Source of the DNA: SZUA-442 sp963759175
Lineage (GTDB): Bacteria > Actinomycetota > Acidimicrobiia > Spongiisociales > UBA5794
Direction: 5' to 3'
NCBI GenBank assembly: GCA_963759175.1
Contig: CAVWXP010000010.1
Span: 558,001-622,000 of the forward strand
Length of the DNA stretch: 64,000 nucleotides
In this document: piece after piece, positions 35,693 to 44,791 of the stretch
Layout of the letters: every line of letters starts with the position of its first letter
Position numbering within the stretch: the first letter of the stretch is position 1
Notes under the pieces: model-generated
What the model saw: only the letters and a program-made list of their open reading frames with translations
Database searches by the model: none
What the model was told of the DNA's origin: nothing
Translations under genes and position numbers: made by a program

Positions 35693-36916
35693 GTGTCATC
35701 GTTCGGGGTGCATTCCGAGGTCGGGAAGCTGAGGCGGGTCATCGTCCACCGACCAGGCCCTGAGATGCGCAGGCTCACCCCGACCAACGCAGCCGAGCTC
35801 CTCTTCGACGACGTCCCCTGGGCGACGCGTGCCCGAGAGGAGCACGACGCGTTCGTCGCCATCATGCGGGACGACTTCGGCATCGACGTGATGCTCGTGC
35901 ACGAACTGCTCGAAGAGGTCGTCGCCACACCCGAGGGACGGGCATACGTCCTCGACCGGAAGCTGATCGCAGACGAGGTGGGCGTGAACGGCGTGGATGC
36001 CATGCGTTCGTGGATGGACGAGCTCGAACCCGCCATGCTGGTTCGCCACCTGATCGGCGGGGTCACGGTCGGCGAGCTGCCGGCGGGATTCCGCTCGTGG
36101 GCCACCAAGGCGTACGGCGATCACCAGTTCGTCCTGCCGCCGCTCCCCAACCAACTCTTCACACGGGATTCGAGCAGCTGGATCTACGACGGCGTGACGA
36201 TCAACCCGAAGTTCTCACCAGCGCGACGCAAGGAGACGCTCCACCTCGCTGCCATCTACAAGCATCATCCGCACTTCCGCGACGGTGATTTCACGTACTG
36301 GTGGGGCTATCCGGCGGAACGGGATCGAGGGAGTGCCACCCTCGAGGGCGGGGATGTCATGCCGGTCGGCAACGGCGTCGTGCTCGTCGGCATGGGCGAA
36401 CGGACCACCTACCAGGCCGTGAGCCAACTGGCCAAGGCGCTGTTCGACCACGGCGCGGCAAACCGTGTCCTCGCCGCCAAGATGCCGCGAGACCGCGCAA
36501 GCATGCACCTCGACACCGTCTTCACCTTCTGTGACCGCGACCTCGTGACGATCTACGCCCCCGTCGTCGAGATGATCCGTCCGATCAGCTACTACCCGGC
36601 CGACAACGGCGTCGAGGTGGTCATCGAGGAACAGGGGTGGATCGATGTGGTGCGGGAGGCCCTCGACCTCGATCGGCTGCGCGTCATCCCGACAGGCGGC
36701 GACAGCTTCGAACAGGCACGCGAGCAGTGGGACGACGGAAACAACGTGGTCGCCCTCGAACCGGGCGTCGTCATCGCCTACAACCGGAACGAGTTCACCA
36801 ACGAACGCCTCCGCGATGCCGGGGTGACGGTGATCGAGATCGAGGGATCCGAGCTGGGACGAGGCCGTGGCGGCGGCCACTGCATGACCTGTCCAGTGTT
36901 GCGCGACCCGATCTAG
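35693..36916 (+). CDS. arcA: Arginine deiminase
   Basis: 407-residue cytoplasmic enzyme hydrolysing arginine to citrulline and ammonia, first step of the arginine deiminase pathway. The N-terminus FGVHSEVGKLRRVIVHRPGPEM is diagnostic. FTRDSSSWI, GGDVMPVG, HLDTVFTF and the C-terminal GGGHCMTCP with catalytic Cys397 are all present. GTG 35693 has AGGGGGAG just upstream. No arcB or arcC follows in the window, so energy-yielding catabolism via ornithine carbamoyltransferase and carbamate kinase is not shown; it may serve nitrogen supply or acid resistance. Confidence 0.93.
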   Translation: MSSFGVHSEVGKLRRVIVHRPGPEMRRLTPTNAAELLFDDVPWATRAREEHDAFVAIMRDDFGIDVMLVHELLEEVVATPEGRAYVLDRKLIADEVGVNGVDAMRSWMDELEPAMLVRHLIGGVTVGELPAGFRSWATKAYGDHQFVLPPLPNQLFTRDSSSWIYDGVTINPKFSPARRKETLHLAAIYKHHPHFRDGDFTYWWGYPAERDRGSATLEGGDVMPVGNGVVLVGMGERTTYQAVSQLAKALFDHGAANRVLAAKMPRDRASMHLDTVFTFCDRDLVTIYAPVVEMIRPISYYPADNGVEVVIEEQGWIDVVREALDLDRLRVIPTGGDSFEQAREQWDDGNNVVALEPGVVIAYNRNEFTNERLRDAGVTVIEIEGSELGRGRGGGHCMTCPVLRDPI

Positions 36917-36959
36917 GTAGACGCTACGGGACAGGCCTCGATGTCGCACAGCGCTGGTT

Positions 36960-37853
36960 GTGTGCCAGCATTTCGTGGACCAAGGAGCACACATACCGAT
37001 CGTCGTCACAGGAGCCCTCGGGAACGTCGGTTCGCATGTCGTTGCCGGACTCGAGGCACGTGGCGCTCGGGTGCGGACGGCCGACATCGTCACGGATCCC
37101 ATGGCCGAACGGTTCGGTCCCGATGTCGAGGCAGTACGGCTCGATTTCCAGGACCCGGCGACGTTCGGGCCCGTCCTCGATGGTGCCGACCGTGTGTTCC
37201 TCATCCGCCCGCCGGCGATCTCACGAGTCGGACCCACCCTCAATGCGTTCATCGATGCAGCTCGGGCCGCAGGCGTGGACCACATCGTGTTCTCCTCCGT
37301 AGCGGGCGCAGAATCGAACAAGATCGTTCCCCACCACCGCATCGAGAAGCACCTCATGGACTCGGGCGTTGCATGGACGATGCTGCGCCCGGGGTTCTTC
37401 TCGCAGAACATCGCGACCGCGTACCGGTACGACATCGTCGGTGGGAACCGCATCTACGTCCCTGCCGGAGACGGTCTCGTCGCCTTCATCGATGCCGCGG
37501 ACATCGGTCAGGTGGCCACAGTGACCCTCACGACGGATGGCCATGAAGGGGCGGCGTACCACCTGACGGGTCCTGAGGCCGTGACGTTCACACAGCTCGC
37601 CTCGCTCATGTCGGAGGTCCTCGGAAGGACGATCCGCTATGAGCCCGCTTCGGTGCTCGGCTACTTCAGGCACCTGCGCGGACAGGGTCTCGTCATCGCC
37701 CACGCAACCGTCCAGACCGTGCTCCACACGGGACTCCGCAAGGGAGATGCCGCCCCGGTGACGGACACGGTGACCAGGCTGCTCGACCGGCCGGCTACCG
37801 ACCTGCGCACGTACGTGACCGCGAACGCAGGCCTGTGGGCCAAGGAACGCTGA
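36960..37853 (+). CDS. NmrA-like NAD(P)-binding protein (SDR fold)
   Basis: About 286-297-residue protein of the atypical short-chain dehydrogenase class. The Rossmann motif VTGALGNVGSHVVAGLEARG is at the N-terminus, followed by RVFLIRPP, FSSVAGAESN and RPGFFSQN, typical of NmrA/YbjT-like quinone or redox-sensing proteins. The start is unclear. GTG 36960 and GTG 36975 are in frame, but the best ribosome site (AAGGAG, 36982-36987) sits five bases before an ATA codon at 36993, immediately ahead of the Rossmann strand. No catalytic YxxxK is evident. Stand-alone gene. Confidence 0.75.
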   Translation: MCQHFVDQGAHIPIVVTGALGNVGSHVVAGLEARGARVRTADIVTDPMAERFGPDVEAVRLDFQDPATFGPVLDGADRVFLIRPPAISRVGPTLNAFIDAARAAGVDHIVFSSVAGAESNKIVPHHRIEKHLMDSGVAWTMLRPGFFSQNIATAYRYDIVGGNRIYVPAGDGLVAFIDAADIGQVATVTLTTDGHEGAAYHLTGPEAVTFTQLASLMSEVLGRTIRYEPASVLGYFRHLRGQGLVIAHATVQTVLHTGLRKGDAAPVTDTVTRLLDRPATDLRTYVTANAGLWAKER

Positions 37854-37863
37854 GTCGCGTCGG

Positions 37864-39771
37864 TCAGAAACCGAGCTGGAGCGTGACCTCGGCGAGGCTC
37901 TCGGGTGATCCCACGAGGCTGAGCTCGTCGGCGCGGCGGAGGGTCGTGAATCCGTTGGGGACGATCGTCTGACCGGACCGTACGATCGCCACCACGAGGA
38001 CGTCCTGGGGAAGGCGGAGCTGGCGGATCTCCGTCCCCACCGCGTCGGGATTCGTGACGGTGATCTGGACCGCCTCCCAGTTCGGATCGTTGTGGAGGAC
38101 GAGGCCGAGGCTCTGGGGTGCGCGCACAGCCTGTTCGAGCAGGTTCACCATGGCTGACGAGTGATCCACGATGAGCACGCCCCGATCACGCATCGCCGGT
38201 GCGAGGCTGAGGTCATCGAGCCGGATCACGGCGCGCTGGACACCGTGCGCGTCGACGGCATGGGTGCACACCACCAGGTCATCGGCATCGGAACCGGACA
38301 TGGCAACCACCGCATCGACACTGGCATCGATGAAGCCATCGAGCGTCGCCGGGTTGAGATCCGTGACATGGACCGACGGCAACCCTTCGTCGGCAGCCCG
38401 ACGCACCTGGCCGTCGTCACGGTCGACGAGTCTCACCGACCAACCCGATGCTTCGAGCTGGCGAGCGAGGTTCAACGATGACGATTCGATGCCGAAAATG
38501 ACCGCGTCGCGCCGTTCGTTTGCGCCCCCGTCGACCTCGCCAGCCCGCTTGAGGGACGCCTTGAGCATCAACGGCCCGAAGACCTCATTGAGTACGACGA
38601 CAGAGATGATGAGGGTCGAGAACGAAGCGCCGAGCTCGGGGAACTGGACTGCTGCCTCCCTCGCAAGTCCGAGGGCGATGCCCGCCTGGGTTATGAGCGC
38701 GGTCCAGCCCGTCGTGATCAACACGCGATCCGAGCGTGCCGCTGCGGCCCCCGACGACGAGCCGATGCCGATGGCGATGATGCGCACCACGAACAGGATC
38801 ATGGCGATGGGGAGGAGCTCGAGCAGCACGTCGAGCTTGAGGGAGAGGCCCGTCAGGGTGAAGAAGGCGACGTAGACCAGCGGCCCGATGTCGTGGAGGA
38901 GCGACTCGAACTGATCACGTTGGGCCGTCGCGTTGGTGACCACGAACCCGGCGACCATCGCCAGGAGTAGGGGCTCGATGTAGATCTCGAACGCCAGGTT
39001 CTCCGCCGTCCACGTGTCGATGACCCCTGCGAGCGAGAAGATGCCGATACCGAGGCCCAGGATGAGCACGATCTTGGCGAGGCGCGGCCATCGCCTGGCC
39101 AACACCCAACCCAGGCCCTTGCCGACGATGAATCCGAGGGCCAGGGCGATCGCTATGTCGAGGGCGATGACCCCGAGGGAACCAAGATTGAGGCCGGCAT
39201 CCGTCAGCACGGCAACGGCGAGGCCGCTGGCGATGGCGAACAGGATGATCACCACCACATCCATGACCACGGTGACCGACAGGATGGTCGATGTGAACGG
39301 TCCCCGGGCGCGGACGTCCTTGATCACGGCAATCGTCGACGGCGGTGACAACGCCAGCAACACGACGCATCCGATGATCGCGACCGTCAGGCGCTCCTCA
39401 GCCGTGAAATCGCGCCCGAGGTCGACGATCCCCGACAGAGCGAAGATGGCCGAACCGAGAAGGAGCAGACCGGACGCCACGATGCCGGTCGCCATGAACG
39501 AGATGGTCCGCAGCCGACTCCTGATCTGGGGGAGGTACAGCTCGCTACCCGCCACGAACGCGATCACACCGAGGGAGAGCTCGTCGATGAACCGGAGGTC
39601 GTCCGCGGCGCTCGTCGGGATGAGGTCGATGCCGAAGGTGCCGATCAGGGCGCCAACGGCCAGGTAGCCGGTGATCTTCGGCAGTCCGAGGGCCGAGAAC
39701 CAGATGCCGACCTGATAGGCGGCCAGGCAGGCGACACCGAACGCGAGGACGAGCGTGAAGGTGTCAGTCAC
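37864..39771 (-). CDS. KefC/CPA2-type cation:proton antiporter with TrkA-N domain
   Basis: 635-residue membrane protein. Residues 1 to about 400 hold about twelve helices of a CPA2 Na+(K+)/H+ exchanger (LPKITGYLAVGALIGTFGIDL, SPPSTIAVIKDVRARGPF). A cytoplasmic Rossmann TrkA-N/RCK-like domain follows (VIFGIESSSLNLARQLEASG), then a C-terminal TrkA-C-like domain to the end. This is the KefB/KefC architecture, in which the nucleotide-binding domain gates potassium efflux. The start is GTG 39771, a position that avoids an unlikely basic leader. No ancillary KefG/KefF gene is next to it. Confidence 0.85.
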   Translation of the reverse strand: MTDTFTLVLAFGVACLAAYQVGIWFSALGLPKITGYLAVGALIGTFGIDLIPTSAADDLRFIDELSLGVIAFVAGSELYLPQIRSRLRTISFMATGIVASGLLLLGSAIFALSGIVDLGRDFTAEERLTVAIIGCVVLLALSPPSTIAVIKDVRARGPFTSTILSVTVVMDVVVIILFAIASGLAVAVLTDAGLNLGSLGVIALDIAIALALGFIVGKGLGWVLARRWPRLAKIVLILGLGIGIFSLAGVIDTWTAENLAFEIYIEPLLLAMVAGFVVTNATAQRDQFESLLHDIGPLVYVAFFTLTGLSLKLDVLLELLPIAMILFVVRIIAIGIGSSSGAAAARSDRVLITTGWTALITQAGIALGLAREAAVQFPELGASFSTLIISVVVLNEVFGPLMLKASLKRAGEVDGGANERRDAVIFGIESSSLNLARQLEASGWSVRLVDRDDGQVRRAADEGLPSVHVTDLNPATLDGFIDASVDAVVAMSGSDADDLVVCTHAVDAHGVQRAVIRLDDLSLAPAMRDRGVLIVDHSSAMVNLLEQAVRAPQSLGLVLHNDPNWEAVQITVTNPDAVGTEIRQLRLPQDVLVVAIVRSGQTIVPNGFTTLRRADELSLVGSPESLAEVTLQLGF

Positions 39772-39906
39772 GACGCACCGGGTTCGGCGTCGCTGGTGCA
39801 AGCTGCTGCGTGTGCATCGCTACGCCCCCCGTCTGGCGCTGTCCCGGGATGTGGGACGGCAGTGTACGAGATCCGACCGAGGAAGGACACGGACGTCTGC
39901 CGACGG

Positions 39907-41046
39907 TCACTCGTCGTCCTGTTGGTCGATGGTGCGTGGATCGGTGGCTGGCAACCGATCGCGACCCTCCTTGACGCCCACAATCGAGAGACCGGAGAAC
40001 GCCACGCCGATGGCGGTCGTAGCGGCGAGCGCGGTGAGGGCGCCGTTGTCGACGAACGCGCCACCGAGGGCCGGGCCTGCTGCGCGACCGAGGGCGAGTA
40101 CACCCTGACCGTCGCCCGCACGTTCGCTCGGTTCGAGGGATCGATCCACGAGCATCTGGAGCACTCCGGGGATCGCCATCCAGAACGCGAAGCCCCACCA
40201 GAAGAAGCCGACATAGAACATGACCGGCGGACCGATGACGCTCAGGAGCGCCGCTGGCCCGATCGACACCATGAACCAACCGGGGTATCGGTGACGGCTG
40301 GCCAGCCGCGCACCGATCAGGCCGCCGAGTGCGTTCAGGCTGAACCCGATCGACGACGCTACGGCCGATAGGTCGTGGATGTCGCGTGCGACGATCGACT
40401 GGTTGATGAACAGCGCTGATCCGAAGAACGTCGCCCCGAACAGGGATGCGAGGAGCACGCGGTTCGACCGTGATCCCGACAGAACCCCACGGGCACGTCG
40501 CTTCCCCGTGATGGGTGCGAGCAGGATCGAGGCGGGAACGGCCGCAAGGGCGAGGACGAGGAACACGACACGGTCGCCGTACCCCGCGAGTATCGACATG
40601 AGGGGCGCGGCCAGGAGCGCAGTAACCGGTCCGGTGGCGGCGATCGACGACATGGAACTCGTCCGCTTCATCGCGTTGGTCCACGCGAGCCAGGTCATCG
40701 TGCCGGCTGCCGCGCCGGCGACCGTACGCATCGACACCAGCACGACGAACGAAGGGGCGATGGCGCTCAGGAGGTTGAAGGCGACCAGTGTGATCGCTGC
40801 CGCACGGAGAATGCGGCCGTTGGGGCGCAACAACCGGGGAAAGACGAAGTTGACGGCGGCGAAGGCACCGACCTGGACCACGGAGATCGCCCCGACGAGA
40901 CCCTCGGAAACATCGAAACGCTCGGCGATCGGGGCGATCAGGAACGGTGTGGACGAGAAGAGGAGTGTGACGGCTGCGGTGGCCGCGATCAGGGCCAGGG
41001 GCGCACCGGAACGGCCGCCGTAGAGGATTCTCGAAGGGACTTGCAC
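39907..41046 (-). CDS. Major facilitator superfamily transporter
   Basis: 379-residue membrane protein with twelve predicted helices and MFS-type topology (FDVSEGLVGAISVVQVGAFA near the N-terminus, a central basic loop GKRRARGVLSGSRSNR, and GGLIGARLASRHRYPG in the second half). It resembles drug- or sugar-efflux carriers of the AraJ/Bcr type, with the substrate unknown. GTG 41046 has CATAAT exactly six bases upstream, so it is probably leaderless. It is not closely similar to the MFS protein at 8609-9784. The 135 bases after its stop, up to the antiporter start, show no gene. Confidence 0.8.
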   Translation of the reverse strand: MQVPSRILYGGRSGAPLALIAATAAVTLLFSSTPFLIAPIAERFDVSEGLVGAISVVQVGAFAAVNFVFPRLLRPNGRILRAAAITLVAFNLLSAIAPSFVVLVSMRTVAGAAAGTMTWLAWTNAMKRTSSMSSIAATGPVTALLAAPLMSILAGYGDRVVFLVLALAAVPASILLAPITGKRRARGVLSGSRSNRVLLASLFGATFFGSALFINQSIVARDIHDLSAVASSIGFSLNALGGLIGARLASRHRYPGWFMVSIGPAALLSVIGPPVMFYVGFFWWGFAFWMAIPGVLQMLVDRSLEPSERAGDGQGVLALGRAAGPALGGAFVDNGALTALAATTAIGVAFSGLSIVGVKEGRDRLPATDPRTIDQQDDE

Positions 41047-41052
41047 CAGCTG

Positions 41053-41058
41053 ATTATG
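41053..41058 (-). promoter_or_regulatory. Leaderless -10 element for the MFS transporter
   Basis: CATAAT on the minus strand ends six bases before GTG 41046. Confidence 0.45.
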
Positions 41059-41067
41059 CCCCCAGTG

Positions 41068-42318
41068 TCACCGCGACCGTCGATCCCATGCCACCCACGT
41101 CGCATTCTCGATGGTGGTCGCGGGCTCCCCCGAGGTCGGCTGGACGACGACCACAGGTGCGCCACCGACCACGGCGGGATAGGCGAACGATGCGCCCGAG
41201 GCCGACCACAACGACACGGATTGGTCGTACTGGTCGAAGAACGGCACGACATCGCGGAACCACTGCGGCTGGGCCAAGAAGCTCGAGAAGTCATCGATCT
41301 GCCCGTCTGACCACAGATGCCACGTGAGGTCGAGGGTCGTTCCCGTGTCGAAGGTCGCATACAGAAGACGGGACCCCGTGGGGTCCCACTGGAACAACGG
41401 CGTCAGCACATCCGTGACCGGTTCGATGGAACCGGTCACCAGATCCACGACCGTCAGGCGACCGGAGGGAATCGCCGGAAGCTCCTGGGCAGGCAGCGCC
41501 GCCTGCACACCGCCGGGATCGTCGTCCGTCGGAACCGACTGTATCGCCGCCTTGCCCCCGCCAACGACGAAGCGCACGGAACCTTCGACCGACGCAACAT
41601 CCCTGAACGAGTCGTCGCCCCACACGGAGAGCACCTGTCCCGATGCCGTCGTGCGCAGGGTGACCAGGCCGTCCGCGACCCAGGCCGGCGCCTGGAACGT
41701 CCCCGTCGGCTCGGAAACGACCCTCGTTCCGGTGGCGTCGCGAATCGACAGGCGCGACTGCTCCACATGGGTCGCCAGCGCGGAACCGTCGGGTGCCCAC
41801 GTCGCATAGAACGGGGAGGAGGTCGACAGCGGCTCCACCGATCCACCAGGCCCGACGAGTTCTGCGATCAGGCCGGCTCCACCGGGATCGTTGCGCAGGG
41901 ACGTCGTCGCTGCCGCGGCACCCAGCGGGGAGGGGAGGTAGAAGAACGGACGGGAGCTGAGCTCGGCGTCCCACTTCATGGCCCCGGTGTCGGCGTCAAC
42001 GGCGACCAGGCGACCCGCACCGGTTGAATCCGCCGCCGCGAACAGGACGGATCCATCGGCGAGCCACACGGGTTGGCGCGACACCGTCCCGGCCGGTTGG
42101 TCGATCGTGATGGGCTCCTCACCGGCACCGGGGTGGACGACGACGGCCCCGCCGGGGGTCGTGGTGACGAAGCGGTCTGCCGTGGTCGTCGTGGACGTCG
42201 TGGTCGTCGTGGTCGCGTCAGCGAGGTCCTGGGTCGTGGTCGACTCGACGTCCGGTCCCGAGGAGGTGCATGCGGCGAGGACGAGGGCGGCGGCGAGGAT
42301 GGGGGCATGGGTGCGCAC
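41068..42318 (-). CDS. Beta-propeller-like lipoprotein
   Basis: 416-residue lipoprotein: signal with LVLAAC lipobox (Cys17), a Thr-rich linker at about 26-46, then a domain with repeated beta-propeller-style strands (WLADGSVLFAA, FYATWAPDGSALATHV, PLFQWDPTGSRLLYATF) resembling TolB or WD40-like propellers. It is presumably anchored outside the membrane and may bind protein or polymer ligands, with no catalytic motif seen. The start is GTG 42318, six bases after TAGGGT. The Thr-rich linker is shared in style with the PhnD lipoprotein. Confidence 0.75.
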   Translation of the reverse strand: MRTHAPILAAALVLAACTSSGPDVESTTTQDLADATTTTTTSTTTTADRFVTTTPGGAVVVHPGAGEEPITIDQPAGTVSRQPVWLADGSVLFAAADSTGAGRLVAVDADTGAMKWDAELSSRPFFYLPSPLGAAAATTSLRNDPGGAGLIAELVGPGGSVEPLSTSSPFYATWAPDGSALATHVEQSRLSIRDATGTRVVSEPTGTFQAPAWVADGLVTLRTTASGQVLSVWGDDSFRDVASVEGSVRFVVGGGKAAIQSVPTDDDPGGVQAALPAQELPAIPSGRLTVVDLVTGSIEPVTDVLTPLFQWDPTGSRLLYATFDTGTTLDLTWHLWSDGQIDDFSSFLAQPQWFRDVVPFFDQYDQSVSLWSASGASFAYPAVVGGAPVVVVQPTSGEPATTIENATWVAWDRRSR

Positions 42319-42324
42319 GGGGCA

Positions 42325-42330
42325 ACCCTA
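42325..42330 (-). promoter_or_regulatory. Leaderless -10 element for the propeller lipoprotein
   Basis: TAGGGT on the minus strand ends six bases before GTG 42318. The remaining 168 bases up to the next gene at 42499 show no gene or clear repeat. Confidence 0.45.
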
Positions 42331-42498
42331 GGAAGCCGTCCATGACACACGGACGCATCGCCGGGGGGCACGTGAGCCACGACCTCGGACCCGGTCAGCG
42401 GGGGATCGAGGCGTTCGATGACGTGTTTCGGCGAAGCACCCCGATGATCCCGGGGGTCATCTCGTTCCGTAGTCTGGGGGTACGACCACGGAGCATCC

Positions 42499-43116
42499 AT
42501 GGAAACCCTTCCCATGTTCCCCTTGGGACTCGTCGCCTTCCCGGGCAGCGTCGTTCCGCTGCGCCTGTTCGAACCGCGGTACCTCAAGCTGCACGAGGAC
42601 CTCGTATCCGGCAACGGTGAGTTCGGCATCGTCCTGATCGAACGAGGCGTGGCCGAAGCCCACGGCGGCGAGCACTTCTCGATCGGAACGGTGGTGCGCA
42701 CGGTGGCGTCGGCACCGATGGAGGACGGATCCGTGATGCTCATCGCGACGGGAACCGACCGGATGCGCGTGGAGCGGTGGTTGGACGACGATCCATACCC
42801 CCGTGCTGTGGTGGAGAGGTTGCCGACGCCGAAATCCGATGACATGGTCGCGGAGGTCATGGCGGATTGCTCCACGCTCTTGACGCGCGTGCTGGCGCTC
42901 GCGAGCGAGCTGGGTGCCGATGTGGGTGTCGATGCACCTGAGATCGATCGGGAACCGGTCGGCGCGATGTACGACATCGCCCATCTCGCTCCCATCCAGG
43001 AGCTCGACCAGCAGCGCATCCTCGAGGCCGACGATGCCCTCGATGGCGCCCGCACCCTTCGCGACGAGCTCACGAATGTCATCGACCGTCTGACGATCCA
43101 GCTCGGCGAGGGATAG
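42499..43116 (+). CDS. LON substrate-binding-domain protein
   Basis: 205-residue protein consisting of the N-terminal (substrate-binding, PUA-like) domain of Lon protease without ATPase or protease. The domain opens with LPMFPLGLVAFPGSVVPLRLFEPRY and contains GTDRMRVERW. A helical tail follows (about 110-205). Such stand-alone LON-domain proteins are common in actinobacteria and probably bind unfolded protein or peptides, with the exact role unknown. ATG 42499 has GGAG five bases upstream. It is the only gene of this neighbourhood with an obvious ribosome site. Confidence 0.85.
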   Translation: METLPMFPLGLVAFPGSVVPLRLFEPRYLKLHEDLVSGNGEFGIVLIERGVAEAHGGEHFSIGTVVRTVASAPMEDGSVMLIATGTDRMRVERWLDDDPYPRAVVERLPTPKSDDMVAEVMADCSTLLTRVLALASELGADVGVDAPEIDREPVGAMYDIAHLAPIQELDQQRILEADDALDGARTLRDELTNVIDRLTIQLGEG

Positions 43117-43171
43117 GTCGGCCCATTCCCAAGGCGGCCCCAATTCCTGAGTTGGCGTTTGACCAATGCGG

Positions 43172-43177
43172 TACGAT
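43172..43177 (+). promoter_or_regulatory. Leaderless -10 element
   Basis: TACGAT ends six bases before ATG 43184. TTGGCG (43152-43157) lies upstream, but the spacing of 14 is short for a -35. Confidence 0.5.
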
Positions 43178-43183
43178 GGTCCC

Positions 43184-43651
43184 ATGACCGCGGTGACACC
43201 CGCCGTTTCCCAGCGTCGACCTTCGACGACGCGACGTCTTGGTTACACGATCGCCATCGTGGTCAACGGTGCGATCCTCTTCGTCATGCACAATCTCCTG
43301 GCGTGGGGGGTCCCGGAATGGCTCACGGCCGACTTCAGCGACGTCCTCCCGATCCTCACCACCTCGCTCCTCGCGACGATCGTGGTCAACACGGTCTTCC
43401 TGTTCTACGACGAGCCGTGGTTCACCACCGCATGTGAGCTGGTCACCCTCGGGTTGTCGATGGCTGTTGTGGTGACCACCTATCGGGTCTTCCCATTCGA
43501 CTTCTCTGCGTACGCATGGGATTGGGACGTGATGGTCCGGTGGGTCATCATCCTCACCATCGCGGCGATGTCGATCGCGCTGGTGGTGAACGCGGTGAAG
43601 CTGGTCACAATCATCGTGGAGTCGCTCCCCGGCGTGGGTTCGACCACCTGA
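43184..43651 (+). CDS. Four-helix membrane protein, function unknown
   Basis: 155-residue protein with four hydrophobic segments (beginning near GYTIAIVVNGAILFVMHN, PILTTSLLATIVVNTVFLF, CELVTLGLSMAVVVTTYRV and VIILTIAAMSIALVVNAV) and a short basic N-terminus. ATG 43184 is chosen from the TACGAT promoter; the in-frame ATG at 43166 lies upstream of that -10. No family is recognised. It lies between the LON-domain and MBL-fold genes, all on the same strand but each with its own promoter. Confidence 0.65.
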   Translation: MTAVTPAVSQRRPSTTRRLGYTIAIVVNGAILFVMHNLLAWGVPEWLTADFSDVLPILTTSLLATIVVNTVFLFYDEPWFTTACELVTLGLSMAVVVTTYRVFPFDFSAYAWDWDVMVRWVIILTIAAMSIALVVNAVKLVTIIVESLPGVGSTT

Positions 43652-43705
43652 TCGGGACGTGCCACCAACGGGATCGGTCGGAGTCAGCTTCCACCATCCC
43701 GCGGC

Positions 43706-43711
43706 TAGCGT
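43706..43711 (+). promoter_or_regulatory. Leaderless -10 element for the MBL-fold gene
   Basis: TAGCGT ends six bases before ATG 43718. Confidence 0.5.
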
Positions 43712-43717
43712 GGCGTC

Positions 43718-44404
43718 ATGGAACGTATCGCGGACGGTGTCCACCAGGTGTCACGGGGAGTCAACGCGTTCATCATCGATGGTGACGAGGGCGTCGTCCT
43801 GATCGACACGGGGCTCCCGCGCCAGGAAGGCACGGTCATCGACGGTCTCACCGGGATCGGGCGAGCCATCACCGACGTCATCGCCATCCTGATCACCCAT
43901 GGTCACGTCGATCACGTCGGCGGCGCGGCCAACCTCGTGGAGGCGTCAACCGGACAGCTCTACGCCGCGAGGGCTGATGCCGCGATGATCGAGGGGCAGG
44001 TTCCGAAGCCCCCACCACCGGTGATGGAGCGGATCCCGTTCATGGGACGGATCATGTCCCTCCTCCCTTCAGGTGCACCCGTTCGCGTCGACCACATCAT
44101 CGAGGATCCCGACACCCGCCTGCCCGCTGACATCCGGGCCGTGCCGACACCGGGCCACACACCCGGCCACACGTCCTACGTCCTCGACCGATCGGGCGGC
44201 ATCCTGTTCGTTGGCGATGCCGCCGTGGCGACCCGCTCCGGTCAGGTCCGCCGCGGGTGGATGAACCGGGCCACGCCCGTGTTCGACGACAGCATCCGCA
44301 CGATGGCGGAACTCGACTTCGCCGTTGCGTGCTTCGGTCATGCACACCCCATCACTGCGGGTGCGGCAGGGGCCTTCAGGGTCTTCGCTGCCGACCTTCG
44401 CTGA
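43718..44404 (+). CDS. Metallo-beta-lactamase-fold hydrolase
   Basis: 228-residue MBL-superfamily enzyme. The metal motif THGHVDHVGG supplies His, His, Asp and His. A further His comes from PTPGHTPGHTSYV, an Asp from FVGDAAVA, and a last His from CFGHAHPI, so both zinc sites look complete. It is of the glyoxalase II/quorum-lactonase size class, with a flexible loop rich in Pro (QVPKPPPPVMERIP). The substrate is not predictable. Its TGA forms half of a small palindrome with the TGA of the opposite gene. Confidence 0.85.
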   Translation: MERIADGVHQVSRGVNAFIIDGDEGVVLIDTGLPRQEGTVIDGLTGIGRAITDVIAILITHGHVDHVGGAANLVEASTGQLYAARADAAMIEGQVPKPPPPVMERIPFMGRIMSLLPSGAPVRVDHIIEDPDTRLPADIRAVPTPGHTPGHTSYVLDRSGGILFVGDAAVATRSGQVRRGWMNRATPVFDDSIRTMAELDFAVACFGHAHPITAGAAGAFRVFAADLR

Positions 44405-44413
44405 CCCCCGGGG

Positions 44414-44711
44414 TCACGGATCCGGGCGCAGGCTCGGTGGGACGATGTAGGAGTAGGTCCCGCCAGGTCCCACGAGTCGGACTTCCCACCGATGTGTGTC
44501 GAAGGCGATCGTGTCCCAGGTGAGGGAGAGACCGTGCAAGGGCATGAAGGACTCCGACGTGCCGTCGCTACTCACCGACAGCCCCGTATCGGGCGCCTCG
44601 AACGACACGGTTCCGTCTTCGACAGCCGACCTCGCCCAGCCCGGCGAAGAAGCGCGTGAAGGCCGCAACGACATCGGGCCAGGAAGTACGGGGAATCGGC
44701 GTGTCGGACAT
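44414..44711 (-). pseudogene. Small gene interrupted by a +1 frameshift
   Basis: Two frames must be joined to give a sensible protein. From ATG 44711, preceded by TAGGCT at six bases, frame one reads MSDTPIPRTSWPDVVAAFTR then FFAGLGEV, and then decays. From about 44640 the next frame reads AVEDGTVSFEAPDTGLSV and on to WEVRLVGPGGTYSYIVPP, ending at 44414. Dropping one base near 44630-44640 gives about 97 residues. It may be a sequencing error, a true mutation or programmed slippage. An alternative start, ATG in the second frame (MSLRPSRASS), gives a less protein-like N-terminus. No family is recognised. Confidence 0.5.
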
Positions 44712-44779
44712 GTGGCGAGCCTAGGGAGTACATCGGTCGATGGCGGCGCTGGACGGTATCGAGACCCTCCGTCCCCATC

Positions 44780-44785
44780 TAACGT
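44780..44785 (+). promoter_or_regulatory. Leaderless -10 element for heliorhodopsin
   Basis: TAACGT ends six bases before ATG 44792. It is back-to-back with TAGGCT (44718-44723) of the opposite small gene. Confidence 0.55.
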
Positions 44786-44791
44786 GGGTTC

